Shown here piece by piece: positions 27,815 through 37,200 of a stretch of 64,000 nucleotides of DNA; the stretch's first letter is position 1, and each line of letters starts with the position of its first letter. A program made the translations under genes and the position numbers. Origin of the DNA: Verrucomicrobiales bacterium (GTDB lineage: Bacteria > Verrucomicrobiota > Verrucomicrobiia > Limisphaerales > UBA9464); NCBI GenBank assembly GCA_027488845.1, contig JAIYBC010000055.1:203301-267300 (forward strand), read 5' to 3'. The notes under the pieces were generated by a model. It worked only from the letters and a program-made list of their open reading frames with translations, did not search any database and was not told the DNA's origin.

Positions 27815-27852
27815 GGGCACGAAGAAGGTCGACTGCCGCCTTCTCCGTGCCC
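27815..27852. terminator. Hairpin/repeat element between convergent genes
   Basis: GGGCACGAAGAAGG (27815-27828) and CCTTCTCCGTGCCC (27839-27852) pair at 13 of 14 positions around a 10-base loop. The right arm runs on into two more copies of CCGTG and then GGCAAAA. It is placed between the dehydrogenase (plus) and aceE (minus) stops and could terminate both. The unit belongs to a family of short intergenic repeats also seen near 34.1, 38.5 and 48.2 kb. Confidence 0.6.
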
Positions 27853-27889
27853 TCCGTGCCTCCGTGGCAAAACCGTCCGGAGCCCTGCC

Positions 27890-30682
27890 TCAGACGCAGA
27901 CGCCGAAGCGCTTCTCGGGATCGACCCCGAGGTCACGGATCGCCTGGGCGACCAGTTCCTTCGGCACGGCGCCTTCCGACGCCAGCTTGTACAGCGTGGC
28001 GATGGCGGTGCACTCGGCGTCCACCTCGAAGAAGCGGCGCAGCACCGGCCGGACCTCGCTGCGGCCGAAGCCGTCGCAGCCGAGCGTCATCAGTCCGCCC
28101 GGTATCCACGGCGCGATCTGGTCGGCGACCAGCTTCAGGTTGTCGCTCACGGCGATCCAGGGGCCGGTCTCCTTGACGACGGTCTGCTCCAGGAAGCTCG
28201 TCCGCGGAGCCTCGGTGGGATGGAGCATGTTCCAGCGCTTCGCCGCCTGGGCCTCGGAGCGGAGACGCTTGTAGCTGGTGACGCTCCAGACATCCGCGGA
28301 GACCCCGTACTTCTCGAGGATCTGCTGTGCGCGGAGCGCCTGCTGCAGGATGGAGCCCGAGCCGAGCAGTTGGACGTGATGTCCGAGTCCCTCCTTGCCG
28401 GGGCGGAACTTGTACATGCCGTTGAGGATGCCCTCGACGACGGCGGGATCCTCGGGCAGGGCCGGGTGGGCGTAGTCCTCGTTGTGGACGGAGACGTAGT
28501 AGAAGACGTCCTCGCCGTCGGCGTACATGCGCTTGAGGCCGTCGCAGACGATCACGGCCAGCTCGTATCCGAACGCGGGTTCGTAGCAGTACAGGTTCGG
28601 GACGGAGGCGGCGATGAGGTGGCTGTGGGCGTCCTGGTGTTGGAGGCCCTCGCCGTTGAGCGTGGTGCGACCCGAGGTGGCGCCGACCATGAAGCCGCGG
28701 CAGCGGGAATCGCCGGCGAGCCAGATCTGGTCGCCGACGCGCTGGAACCCGAACATCGAGTAGTAGATGTAGAACGGGATCATCGGCACGCCGTAGGTGA
28801 CGTTGGCGGTGCCGGCGGCGATGAAGTCGGCCATGGAGCCGGCCTCGTTGATGCCTTCCTCGAGCAGTTGGCCGTCCTTGCGCTCGATGTACGGGGCCAT
28901 CTCGGACTTGTCGACCGGGTTGTAGAGCTGTCCCCGGGAGCTGTAGATGCCGACCTGGCTGAACAGGCCCTCCATGCCGAACGTGCGCGCCTCGTCGGGG
29001 ACGATGGGCACGATGAACCTCCCGATCGCCTTGTCGCGGAGCAGGGAGGAGAGGAGGAGCACGTACGCCTTGGTGGTCGAAGCCGACGACAGGGCGGTGG
29101 CCGCGACGACGTTGCGCAGGGCGGGATCCGTGTGCTTCGGGGTCTCCAGCTTCTGGGCGCGGTCCACGCGGACCGGGTTGAAGCCGTTGAGCGCCTGGCG
29201 ACGTTCCATCAGGTAGCGGATCTCGGCGCTGTCCTGCGGCGGACGGTAGAAGGGCAGTTCGGCGATGACCTCGTCCTCGAGCGGGATCGAGAACCGCTCG
29301 CGGAAATGGCGGATGTCGCGCTCCTCGAGCTTCTTGAGGCCGTGTGTCGGGTTCTTGCCCTCGCCGGCCTCGCCGGTGCCGTAGCCCTTGACCGTCTTGG
29401 CCAGGATCACGGTGGGCCGGCCGTTGCGTTGGGTGGCCCGGTGGTAGGCCGCGTAGACCTTTCGCGGATCGTGGCCGCCGCGGGTGAGCTTCTTGAGCTG
29501 GTCGTCGGTCAGGTGTCGTACCAGTTCCAGCAGCTCGGGATACTTGCCGAAGAAGTTCTTCCGGATGTAGGCGCCGCTCTCGACGACGTACTTCTGGTAC
29601 TCGCCGTCCACGACCTCCTCCATGCGCTTGGCGAGCAGGCCCGTCTTGTCCTTGGCGAGCAGGTCGTCCCAGTTGGAACCCCACACCACCTTGATCACGT
29701 TCCAGCCCGCGCCGCGGAACTGGCCTTCGAGGTCCTGGATGATCTTGCCGTTGCCGCGGACCGGTCCGTCGAGCCGCTGCAGATTGCAGTTGATGACCCA
29801 GACCAGGTTGTCGAGGTGCTCGCGTCCGGCGAGGGAGATCGCGCCGTGCGTCTCCGGTTCGTCCGACTCGCCGTCGCCGATGAAGGCCCAGACCATCGGG
29901 TCATGGTCCTTTGGCACGAGGCCACGTGCCTGCATGTGGCGGCTGAAGCGGGCCTGGTAGATGGAATGGATCGGACCGAGCCCCATCGAGACGGTGGGGA
30001 ACAGCCAGAAATCCGGCATCAGGTAGGGATGCGGGTAGGACGAAAGCCCGGGATGGTCCTGCAGCTCCTGGCGGAAGTTCTTCAGGTGCTGGTCGTTGAG
30101 GCGGTACTCCAGGTAGGCCCGGGAGTAGTTGCCCGGCGAGGCATGGCCCTGGAAGTAGATCATGTCCGCCGTCCTGCCGTCGGCGCCGCCGCGGAAGAAG
30201 TGGTTGAAGCCGACTTCGTACAGCGTGGCCAGCGACTGGAAGGTGGCGATGTGGCCGCCGACGTTCGTGGTCTTGTTGGCCTTGGCGACCATGGCCATGG
30301 CGTTCCAGCGGACGTGCGCCCGGATGAGCCGTTCCATCTCCAGGTCGCCCGGATACTCGGGCTGTTCCTCGACCGGGATGGTGTTCAGGTACGGCGTCGT
30401 GGTGACATCCGGAACGGGGATCCCCTTGGCCCGAAGCCCTTCCACCAGGCTGGCCATGACGATCTTGGCCTCCTCCGGCGATTTGCCGGCGAGGGCGATC
30501 TCCAGCAGATCCTCGAAGGAATCGGCGTAGCGGGTCAGCTGCGACGCCGTCTGGTGGGGGAGGTGGTTTTCTGAGTGCCCGCTGGACGGGCTGGTTTTTC
30601 CAGGATTGGAACCGGGTGTCTTCAAAGCTCGGGTTGCCGGAAATCGGCGGCGGGACTGTAGGCTGTTCCATCCGGCTGCCAA
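27890..30682 (-). CDS. aceE: Pyruvate dehydrogenase E1 component (homodimeric AceE type), N-terminus uncertain
   Basis: About 885-930 residues, matching E. coli AceE (887). It decarboxylates pyruvate with thiamine diphosphate and acetylates lipoyl-E2. Motifs: NTIPVEEQPEYPGDLEMERLI, YFQGHASPGNYSRA, the ThDP-binding GDGESDEPE...NCNLQRLDGPV, and the active-site loop GMEGLFSQVGIYSS. Homology begins near residue 48. The only in-frame starts before it are TTG codons (30682 and near 30625). In another frame an ATG at 30671 opens a plausible N-terminus that runs into a C-rich stretch near 30555-30562, so a frameshift there is possible. serS lies 121 bp upstream on the same strand. The E2/E3 genes are not in this window. 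Confidence 0.92.
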   Translation of the reverse strand: MAAGWNSLQSRRRFPATRALKTPGSNPGKTSPSSGHSENHLPHQTASQLTRYADSFEDLLEIALAGKSPEEAKIVMASLVEGLRAKGIPVPDVTTTPYLNTIPVEEQPEYPGDLEMERLIRAHVRWNAMAMVAKANKTTNVGGHIATFQSLATLYEVGFNHFFRGGADGRTADMIYFQGHASPGNYSRAYLEYRLNDQHLKNFRQELQDHPGLSSYPHPYLMPDFWLFPTVSMGLGPIHSIYQARFSRHMQARGLVPKDHDPMVWAFIGDGESDEPETHGAISLAGREHLDNLVWVINCNLQRLDGPVRGNGKIIQDLEGQFRGAGWNVIKVVWGSNWDDLLAKDKTGLLAKRMEEVVDGEYQKYVVESGAYIRKNFFGKYPELLELVRHLTDDQLKKLTRGGHDPRKVYAAYHRATQRNGRPTVILAKTVKGYGTGEAGEGKNPTHGLKKLEERDIRHFRERFSIPLEDEVIAELPFYRPPQDSAEIRYLMERRQALNGFNPVRVDRAQKLETPKHTDPALRNVVAATALSSASTTKAYVLLLSSLLRDKAIGRFIVPIVPDEARTFGMEGLFSQVGIYSSRGQLYNPVDKSEMAPYIERKDGQLLEEGINEAGSMADFIAAGTANVTYGVPMIPFYIYYSMFGFQRVGDQIWLAGDSRCRGFMVGATSGRTTLNGEGLQHQDAHSHLIAASVPNLYCYEPAFGYELAVIVCDGLKRMYADGEDVFYYVSVHNEDYAHPALPEDPAVVEGILNGMYKFRPGKEGLGHHVQLLGSGSILQQALRAQQILEKYGVSADVWSVTSYKRLRSEAQAAKRWNMLHPTEAPRTSFLEQTVVKETGPWIAVSDNLKLVADQIAPWIPGGLMTLGCDGFGRSEVRPVLRRFFEVDAECTAIATLYKLASEGAVPKELVAQAIRDLGVDPEKRFGVCV

Positions 30683-30803
30683 GTGCCCGGTTGGCCTTTC
30701 ACGGGAGCGGATTCCCCGAAGAAGGACGCCTTCCGGGCCACCCGGAGGGACCGGGGGCCATGGACGGAACGTGGGAGTCGATGGAGGACGACGAAACGAC
30801 GGA

Positions 30804-32108
30804 TCAGGCGGTGATCCGGTCGGCGCGGAGGTACGGCTGGAGCGGTTCCGGGATGCGGATGCTGCCGTCGGCCTGCTGGTGGGTTTCGACCAGGGCCACG
30901 AAGAGCCGGGCCAACGCGGTCCCCGAGCCGTTGAGCAGGTGGGGGAGGAGGTTGTGGCCGTCGGACTCGCGCTTGAACCGGAGGTTCATGCGGCGGGACT
31001 GGTAGTCCTCGCAGTTCGAGCAGCTGGAGACCTCGAGGTAGGAACCCTGGCCCGGGGCCCAGACCTCGATGTCGTAGGTCTTGGCCGAGGCGAAGCCCAT
31101 GTCGCCCGTGCAGAGGTTGATGACGCGGTAATGGAGTCCGAGCCGCTTCAGCACGGTCTCGGCGTTGCCCACCATCGCCTCCAGCTCGGCATAGCCCTCG
31201 TCGGGATGGACGATCTTGATCAGCTCCACCTTGTCGAACTGGTGGACGCGGATCATGCCGCGGGTGCCGAGTCCGGCCGCCCCGGCCTCCGCCCGGAAGC
31301 AGGGCGAATAGGCCACGTAACGCACCGGCATCTGCTTCTCCGGCAGGATCTCCTCCCGGTGGATGTTGGCCACGGGCGCCTCGGCGGTGGGGAGCAGGTA
31401 GAGCTTGCCCATGGTCGACCCGTCGAGGCCTTCCTGCACGGCGTAGGCCTGGTCGCGGAACTTCGGGAACTGGCCGACGCCGACCATGCAGTGCTCGCCG
31501 ATGATGTAGGGCGGGGCGACCTCGGTGTAGCCGTGCTCCTGGGTGTGGAGGTCGAGCAGGAACTGGATCAACGCACGTTCCAGCCGGGCACCCCATCCGG
31601 TGTAGAGCAGGAAGCCCGAGCCGCTCAGCTTCGCGCCGCGGGCGAAGTCGACCAGGCGGAGACGTTCGCACAGCTCGATGTGGTTGAGCGGCTGGAAGCC
31701 GAACTGCGGCTTCTCGCCGTGGACGCGGATCTCCGGGTTGTCCGCCGCGTCCCGGCCCAGGGCCACGCTGGCATGCGGCAGGTTCGGGATCATCAAGAGC
31801 AGCGCGTCCCGCGCCGCCTCCGCCTCCGTGGCGATCCGGTCCAGCTCGGCCGTGCGGTCGCCCATCGCCCGGACCTCGGCCTTGCGCGCCTCCGCCTCCT
31901 CGAACTTCTTCTGGCCCATCAGCGCGCCGATCTCCTTCGAGGCGCTGTTGCGGCGCGCCTTCAGCTGCTCGGCCTCGGCCAGCGCGGCGCGGCGCTTCTC
32001 GTCGTGGGACAGCACCTCGTCGACCTTGGCCTCGTCGCCACCATGACGGGTGGCCAGGCGTTCACGGACGAAGTCGGGACGCTCCCGCAGCAGTTTGATG
32101 TCGAGCAT
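30804..32108 (-). CDS. serS: Seryl-tRNA synthetase
   Basis: A 434-residue class II aminoacyl-tRNA synthetase. The N-terminal ~110 residues form the long antiparallel coiled coil that recognises the variable arm of tRNA-Ser (KRRAALAEAEQLKARRNSASKEIGALM). Motif 2 is seen at FRAEAGAAGLGTRGMIRVHQFDKVE, and motif 3 at NGSGTALARLFVALVE. Length and start (MLDIKLLRERPDFVRERL) are standard. It precedes aceE on the minus strand. Confidence 0.97.
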   Translation of the reverse strand: MLDIKLLRERPDFVRERLATRHGGDEAKVDEVLSHDEKRRAALAEAEQLKARRNSASKEIGALMGQKKFEEAEARKAEVRAMGDRTAELDRIATEAEAARDALLLMIPNLPHASVALGRDAADNPEIRVHGEKPQFGFQPLNHIELCERLRLVDFARGAKLSGSGFLLYTGWGARLERALIQFLLDLHTQEHGYTEVAPPYIIGEHCMVGVGQFPKFRDQAYAVQEGLDGSTMGKLYLLPTAEAPVANIHREEILPEKQMPVRYVAYSPCFRAEAGAAGLGTRGMIRVHQFDKVELIKIVHPDEGYAELEAMVGNAETVLKRLGLHYRVINLCTGDMGFASAKTYDIEVWAPGQGSYLEVSSCSNCEDYQSRRMNLRFKRESDGHNLLPHLLNGSGTALARLFVALVETHQQADGSIRIPEPLQPYLRADRITA

Positions 32109-32232
32109 GTGGGGCGAGACTAGAGAACCCGGGCCGGGTAGGAGAACCGAATTTCCTCGGCCCCGGGGCCGGTCACCTTGAATTCACCTGGCCGTTCTCG
32201 CCGGGGGCCGCCGACGTGGATACCAAGGGCCG

Positions 32233-34098
32233 ATGCGTCGTCTCCGGTCCGTCCTTTCCGCGCTCGGCTGGCTTTCGGGCCTGTTGGTCTCCGGTTTCGC
32301 CGCCGGTTCCCAGCCGGTACGCCTCGACCAATGCCAGGTCATCGGCACCCACAACTCCTACCACGTGGCGCCCGGGCCGGCGATGGACGCCCTCCTGCGC
32401 CTCCGCAGCCAGGCCGCCGCGGACTCCCTCGCCTACACCCATCGCCCGATCCGCGAGCAGCTCGGCATCCTCGGGATCCGCCAGCTGGAGCTCGACGTCC
32501 ATGCCGATCCGGACGGTGGCCACTTCGCCCGTCCCCTGGGCCCCGTGCTCGCCGCGGAACGCGGACTCGGAGATGTCCCCGGCCATGATCCGGAAGGGGT
32601 GCTCCGCGCCCCGGGATTCAAGATCCTGCACGTGCCGGACTTCGACTTCGTGAGTCCCACCCTGACCTTCCAGTCCGCGCTGAAGGAGGTCCGCGAATGG
32701 TCCGCCGCACACCCGTTCCACTTCCCGATCCTCGTGATGGTCGAGCTGAAGGAAGATTCCGCCGGGAAGGAGTTCACCCAGCCGGTCCGCTTCACGCCCG
32801 CGCTGTTGGACGCCTTGGATTCGGAGATCCGGGCCGGGATCCCCGCTGCCCAGCGGTTCGAACCGGACCAACTGCGAGGGGGATTGCCGACCCTGCGCGA
32901 AGCCGTCTCCGGCCGGGGTTGGCCGGCGGTGTCGACGTTGTTGGGCAAGGTGCTGTTCGCGATGGACAACGAAGGAGCGGTCCGGGACCTGTACCTCACC
33001 AACGCCGCCAACCTCTCCGGCAGGGCGATGTTCGTGTCCGTTCCCAGGGAGCATCCGGCGGCGGCCTGGATGAAGGTGAACAACCCGGAGCGGGACTTCG
33101 ACCGGATCGGCGCGCTGGTGCGGGAGGGTTTCCTGGTGCGGACCCGCGCCGACAGTCCGACGGCGGACGCCCGTGCCAACCGGGTCGAGCAGCGCGAGCG
33201 GGCCCTCGCCAGCGGAGCCCAGTTCGTCAGCACCGACTACCCGGAACCGGATCTCTCCCTGAGCCGCTACCGGGTCCGATTCCCCGGCGGCGAGGTCGCC
33301 CGGGCGAATCCGCTGACCGGCGCGGCGTTCGCGGACCTTGGCGACCTCGAGATCCACGCTGCAGACACGCCGGGGATCCGGAACCGCCAAGGCATGGCCG
33401 CCCACCAGCTCCGGAACCTCGGAGAGGCATCCCGAAACTACGCGCGGGCGCTGGAACTGGATCCGCAAGGCGAACCCACGGCCGAGGACTTGGAACGGGT
33501 CCGCCGACTCGCGCCGCAACTCCACCTCGTCCGGGGCGAACCCTTCCGGCTCCGCGACGTCGCCGTCGTCGTCCATCCGGACCGGCCATGGATCGGCTAC
33601 CATCTCTTCTGGGACGACGACCTGGACTTCCCCGAGGACAACGATCCCTGCGACCACGAGGTGGTCTGGGTCGAGTACGAGCCTGCCAGCGGGCGTGCGG
33701 TGACGGTGTTCACCTACTTCCATGGCGAGATCCTCGAGGCGCCCGTGAAGGGCGGACGGGTCCGGATCGGCGTGGAATGGGGCAAGCATGGGAGCCTGCC
33801 CCTGGACGCACGGCGTCGGCCGGTACCGCTGCCTTCGAAGCTCGAGACGCATTGGAAACGCCTGCACGGAGCCGGCCGAAGGCTTCCCGAACATCCGCTG
33901 GGACGCGGTTGGCCACTGCGATTCGAGGGAAGCGCCGAGGACTACCGGCGGTTCGATGTCCGACTGGGACTGGCCGAACGTCTGCGGGACCCGCGGATGG
34001 TGGTCCGCAGCCGATGGCCCAACGCCGTGATCCAGCAACGGATCCTGCGCTACAACTTCGCCGCGAAGACCGGCTGGCCCGACGAAGCGGCCCGCTGA
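32233..34098 (+). CDS. Secreted Ca2+-dependent PI-PLC-like phosphodiesterase with unassigned C-terminal domain
   Basis: A 621-residue protein with a signal peptide (SALGWLSGLLVSGFAAGS). Residues ~28-370 resemble the Ca2+-dependent phosphoinositide-specific phospholipase C family (PI-PLC-C1): QVIGTHNSYHVAP with the first catalytic His, GIRQLELDVHADPDGG with the Ca-binding acids, LHVPDFDF, FPILVMVELKED and FVSTDYPEPD near the end of the barrel. Residues ~380-435 look like one TPR-type helical hairpin (AAHQLRNLGEASRNYARALEL). The last ~180 residues (WIGYHLFWDDDLDFPEDNDP, VTVFTYFHGEIL, RIGVEWGKHGSLP) belong to no family recognised here. Substrate is probably a phosphodiester lipid or exopolymer outside the cell. 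Confidence 0.75.
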   Translation: MRRLRSVLSALGWLSGLLVSGFAAGSQPVRLDQCQVIGTHNSYHVAPGPAMDALLRLRSQAAADSLAYTHRPIREQLGILGIRQLELDVHADPDGGHFARPLGPVLAAERGLGDVPGHDPEGVLRAPGFKILHVPDFDFVSPTLTFQSALKEVREWSAAHPFHFPILVMVELKEDSAGKEFTQPVRFTPALLDALDSEIRAGIPAAQRFEPDQLRGGLPTLREAVSGRGWPAVSTLLGKVLFAMDNEGAVRDLYLTNAANLSGRAMFVSVPREHPAAAWMKVNNPERDFDRIGALVREGFLVRTRADSPTADARANRVEQRERALASGAQFVSTDYPEPDLSLSRYRVRFPGGEVARANPLTGAAFADLGDLEIHAADTPGIRNRQGMAAHQLRNLGEASRNYARALELDPQGEPTAEDLERVRRLAPQLHLVRGEPFRLRDVAVVVHPDRPWIGYHLFWDDDLDFPEDNDPCDHEVVWVEYEPASGRAVTVFTYFHGEILEAPVKGGRVRIGVEWGKHGSLPLDARRRPVPLPSKLETHWKRLHGAGRRLPEHPLGRGWPLRFEGSAEDYRRFDVRLGLAERLRDPRMVVRSRWPNAVIQQRILRYNFAAKTGWPDEAAR

Positions 34099-34134
34099 GC
34101 CTCGTCGTGACGGGACTCATGCAGAAGAGGCCGC

Positions 34135-34160
34135 GCGCAAAGCCGCAAAGCCGCGAAGGG
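34135..34160. repeat. Short tandem intergenic repeat (CGCAAAG units)
   Basis: GCGCAAAG, CCGCAAAG and CCGCGAAGGG follow one another between the PI-PLC-like gene and mqnC. The unit resembles the elements at 38461 and 48145. Confidence 0.55.
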
Positions 34161-34312
34161 AGATGCTGTGGGTTTGGTTTCCAGTAAGGACTCTTTGTGG
34201 ATACCTGCGCCTCGTCGGCTTTCCGTGAGGCCGGCTCCGTGGGCTCGCACGGGTTTCCGCAGGCGGGCGATGACGGCTTTGTCCGGCCGGGTTTCCGGCG
34301 TAGGGTCCGCGC

Positions 34313-35509
34313 ATGGTTTCCGAAACCGCAAACGACACGCTCCTGCAGAGGGTCTGGGATGGCGACCGGATCACGGCGGCGGAGGCGGCGCAGTTGTACC
34401 GGCTGCCCTTGGAGGAGCTCGGCGCCCTCGCCGACCGCAGACGCCGGCTTGCCAAGTCCCCGGCCCTCGGCGGACGCGGCGAGGACGTGGTGACCTTCAT
34501 CGTCGACCGCAACGTCAACTACACCAACGTCTGCAACGTCTACTGCAAGTTCTGCGCGTTCTGGCGCTCGGAGAAGGACGCCGACTCCTACGTCATCACG
34601 CTGGACGAGCTGGACCGCAAGATCGAGGAGACCCTCGCGCTGGGCGGAACCCAGATGCTGATGCAGGGCGGCCATCATCCGAAGCTGACCAAGCAGTGGT
34701 ACCTCGACCTGCTGCACCATGTCCGGAGCAAGTACCCCGGGTTCAACGTGCACGGGTTCAGCCCGAGCGAGTTCGTCGCGTTCTCCGAGTTCTTCAACGA
34801 GCCGGTCGAGACCGTGCTGAAGGACTTCGTGGCCGCCGGTCTCGGCAGCCTTCCCGGCGGCGGCGGGGAGATCCTCGTGGACCGCGTGCGTCAACGCATC
34901 GCGCCGCTGAAGGCCGACACGGCCCGGTGGATGGGCGTCATGGACATCGCCCACGACCTCGGTTTGGCCAGCTCGGCCACCATGATGTTCGGGCACGTCG
35001 AGACCCTCGAGGACCGGCTGGAACATCTGGAAGTGGTCCGTGCGCAGCAGGACCGTTCGCTGGCACGACTTGCGGAACGGGGCCGGTTGCCGCGTGGGCT
35101 CGCGCCTTCGGCCCAGGCGACGGCGTTCGCCGGGGAACTGGAAGCGGGCCGGATCGACGGCGGCGCCTTCACGGCCTTCATCTGCTGGACCTTCCAGCCG
35201 GAGAACACGGTGCTCAAGGCCGAGACCGTCGGTTCCCACGAGTACCTCCGCATGCAGGCGCTGGCCCGCATCTACCTGGACAACATCGTCAACATCCAGA
35301 GCTCCTGGGTGACCCAGGGACCCGAGGTCGGCCAGGTCGCGCTGCGCCACGGGGCGAACGACTTCGGATCGATCATGATCGAGGAGAACGTGGTGAGTTC
35401 CGCGGGGACGACCTTCCGTCTCGGCGTGGCCGACATGCGGCGCCTCATCGAGGAGCTCGGCCACGAGGCCGTGCAGCGCGACAACTGGTACCGGCCGGTC
35501 CGCCGTTGA
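34313..35509 (+). CDS. mqnC: Cyclic dehypoxanthinyl futalosine synthase (radical SAM, menaquinone synthesis)
   Basis: A 398-residue radical SAM enzyme of the futalosine menaquinone pathway. The iron-sulfur motif is C74-x3-C78-x2-C81 in NVNYTNVCNVYCKFCAFW, which matches MqnC better than MqnE. GGTQMLMQGGHHP, FSPSEFV, GLGSLPGGGGEILVDRVR, MMFGHVE, and TFQPENT are also typical. There is an extra Arg/Ala-rich insertion of about 35 residues (~248-282) between the VRAQQD helix and GGAFTAFICWTFQ, which most family members lack; it stays in frame and does not hit a known motif. The start codon is ATG at 34313. No other mqn gene is nearby. Confidence 0.9.
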   Translation: MVSETANDTLLQRVWDGDRITAAEAAQLYRLPLEELGALADRRRRLAKSPALGGRGEDVVTFIVDRNVNYTNVCNVYCKFCAFWRSEKDADSYVITLDELDRKIEETLALGGTQMLMQGGHHPKLTKQWYLDLLHHVRSKYPGFNVHGFSPSEFVAFSEFFNEPVETVLKDFVAAGLGSLPGGGGEILVDRVRQRIAPLKADTARWMGVMDIAHDLGLASSATMMFGHVETLEDRLEHLEVVRAQQDRSLARLAERGRLPRGLAPSAQATAFAGELEAGRIDGGAFTAFICWTFQPENTVLKAETVGSHEYLRMQALARIYLDNIVNIQSSWVTQGPEVGQVALRHGANDFGSIMIEENVVSSAGTTFRLGVADMRRLIEELGHEAVQRDNWYRPVRR

Positions 35510-35578
35510 TCCCCCGGCCCCGCCGCGATGCCGGGTCCCGCGGAGTCTGGAATCCGTCGATTCCCAGTCCGACCGATC

Positions 35579-36526
35579 TCAGCGGACGACGGCGGATTCC
35601 AGGAAGCCGAGCGAACCGCGGTCCGCGTCGAGCCTCGCCCTAAGCCCGATCGGGAGCGTGGCCTTGCGGGGGATGTGGCCGTAGGGGAAGCCGTTGATCC
35701 TGGGGATGCCAAGGCCCGCCAGGGCCGATTCCAATGTCTGGACCAGCGTGTGGGAGGGTCTTGCCGGCACGGCGGCGGTCGCGCCGGTGAATTCGCCGAG
35801 CACGATCCCGTTGGCCTGCCGCAGCACTCCCGCCAACCGGAGTTGGACCAGCAGGCGGTCGATGCGGTGGATGTGCTCGTGGACGTCCTCGAGGAAGAGG
35901 ATCGAGCCGGCGTACCGCGGCGAGAAGCGGGTGCCGAGCAGCGAGGCGACCAAGGAAAGGCAGCCTCCCAGCAACACGCCCTCGGCAACGCCGCCGCATG
36001 CCGTGGTCGGCGCCGTGCCGTCGGGCATCTCGAGTCGTCCTGGCACCTTCGACGAGGTCACCAGCCGCCAGAACCGCTCCTCCGTGTAGGGATCCGGCCC
36101 GGCGGCGAATTCCACGGCGGCGAGCGGACCCGAGAAGGTCACCAGGCCCGTCCGCCGCCACAGCCCGAGCTGGAGCGCGGTGATGTCGCTGTAGCCGACG
36201 ACGATCTTCGGATCGCGGCGCACCGCGGCGTAGTCGATCCCTTCCAGCAGCCGTGCCGTGCCGTAGCCGCCGCGTGTCGCGAAGACCGCCCGGATCCGCG
36301 GGTCCCGGAACATGGCGTTGAGGTCGGCGAGACGGTCGGCGTCGGACGCGGCGAAGGCGCCGTCGTTGCCACGCGCATGGGCGCCCACCTCGACGCGGTA
36401 GCCGCGTCCCTCGAGGTAGCGGACGGCGTGGTCGATGCGGACGGATTCCCAGACCGCGCCGGCGGGGGAAACCAGCCCCACGACGTCCCCGCGGCGCAGC
36501 GCCTTGGGCTTCAGGACGGCGTTCAT
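35579..36526 (-). CDS. ldcA: LD-carboxypeptidase (peptidase family S66)
   Basis: A 315-residue cytoplasmic serine peptidase of the MccF/LdcA family that removes the terminal D-Ala from tetrapeptides in murein recycling. The triad is intact: S113 (VGYSDITAL), E213 (FLEDVHEHIHR) and H284 (PYGHIPRKATLPIG), in spacing nearly identical to characterised enzymes. The N-terminal RRGDVVGLVSPAG and ATRGGYGTARLL are diagnostic. The start ATG overlaps the ribE stop (ATGA), so it is co-translated with the riboflavin genes. MccF-type self-immunity activity is an alternative but the context gives no support. Confidence 0.9.
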   Translation of the reverse strand: MNAVLKPKALRRGDVVGLVSPAGAVWESVRIDHAVRYLEGRGYRVEVGAHARGNDGAFAASDADRLADLNAMFRDPRIRAVFATRGGYGTARLLEGIDYAAVRRDPKIVVGYSDITALQLGLWRRTGLVTFSGPLAAVEFAAGPDPYTEERFWRLVTSSKVPGRLEMPDGTAPTTACGGVAEGVLLGGCLSLVASLLGTRFSPRYAGSILFLEDVHEHIHRIDRLLVQLRLAGVLRQANGIVLGEFTGATAAVPARPSHTLVQTLESALAGLGIPRINGFPYGHIPRKATLPIGLRARLDADRGSLGFLESAVVR

Positions 36527-37128
36527 CGGCGGGTGCGCACGAAGCGTTCGACGTACTTGCCGAGCATGTCGGCCTCGAGGTTCACGCGGTCCCCGACCTT
36601 CCGTTCGTTGAGGGCCGTGACCTCATGGGTGTGGGGGATGATCCAGATCCGGAAGCCCCCGCGCGTGACCGCGGCCACGGTGAGGCTGATGCCGTCCACC
36701 GCGACCGAACCCTTGAAGACGACATAACGCCGGACGTCGCGGGGCGCGGCGATCTCGAGGACGTGGTCGTTTCCGCGGCGTTCCCACGTGGTGATCGTGC
36801 CGGTGCCGTCGATGTGTCCGGTCACGAAGTGGCCGCCGAGGCGTTGTCCCACCGCGAGCGAACGCTCGAGGTTCACCTTCGAACCGGCGGTGACGGACGA
36901 CAGGTTCGTGCGTTCCCAGGTTTCCCGAAGGAGGTCGAACGCGAGCACCGCACCGCCGCGCACGGCCTTCCGTTCCACCACGGTGAGGCAGCAGCCGTTG
37001 ACCGCGACGCTGTCGCCGAGCCGGACGTCCCCGGCGCAGACCTTCGCCTGCACCCGGAGGCGGATGGCTTCGTCGCCGGGTTCCACGGACCGGACGACGC
37101 CGGTCTCCTCGACCAATCCTGTGAACAT
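36523..37128 (-). CDS. ribE: Riboflavin synthase alpha subunit
   Basis: A 201-residue enzyme that dismutates two 6,7-dimethyl-8-ribityllumazines to riboflavin. The two lumazine-binding repeats are seen: MFTGLVEETGVVRSVE...DSVAVNGCCLTVV and LGGHFVTGHIDGTGTI...VAVDGISLTVAAV. It lies 72 bp after ribD and is coupled to ldcA. Length is normal. ribBA and ribH are not in this window. Confidence 0.96.
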   Translation of the reverse strand: MFTGLVEETGVVRSVEPGDEAIRLRVQAKVCAGDVRLGDSVAVNGCCLTVVERKAVRGGAVLAFDLLRETWERTNLSSVTAGSKVNLERSLAVGQRLGGHFVTGHIDGTGTITTWERRGNDHVLEIAAPRDVRRYVVFKGSVAVDGISLTVAAVTRGGFRIWIIPHTHEVTALNERKVGDRVNLEADMLGKYVERFVRTRR

Positions 37129-37200
37129 GGGTGGTTTGTGTGCTTCTCGGAGACGGACGCCGTCTCCGCGGACAAGACTTCGCCCAGGAATCCCGTCGGC

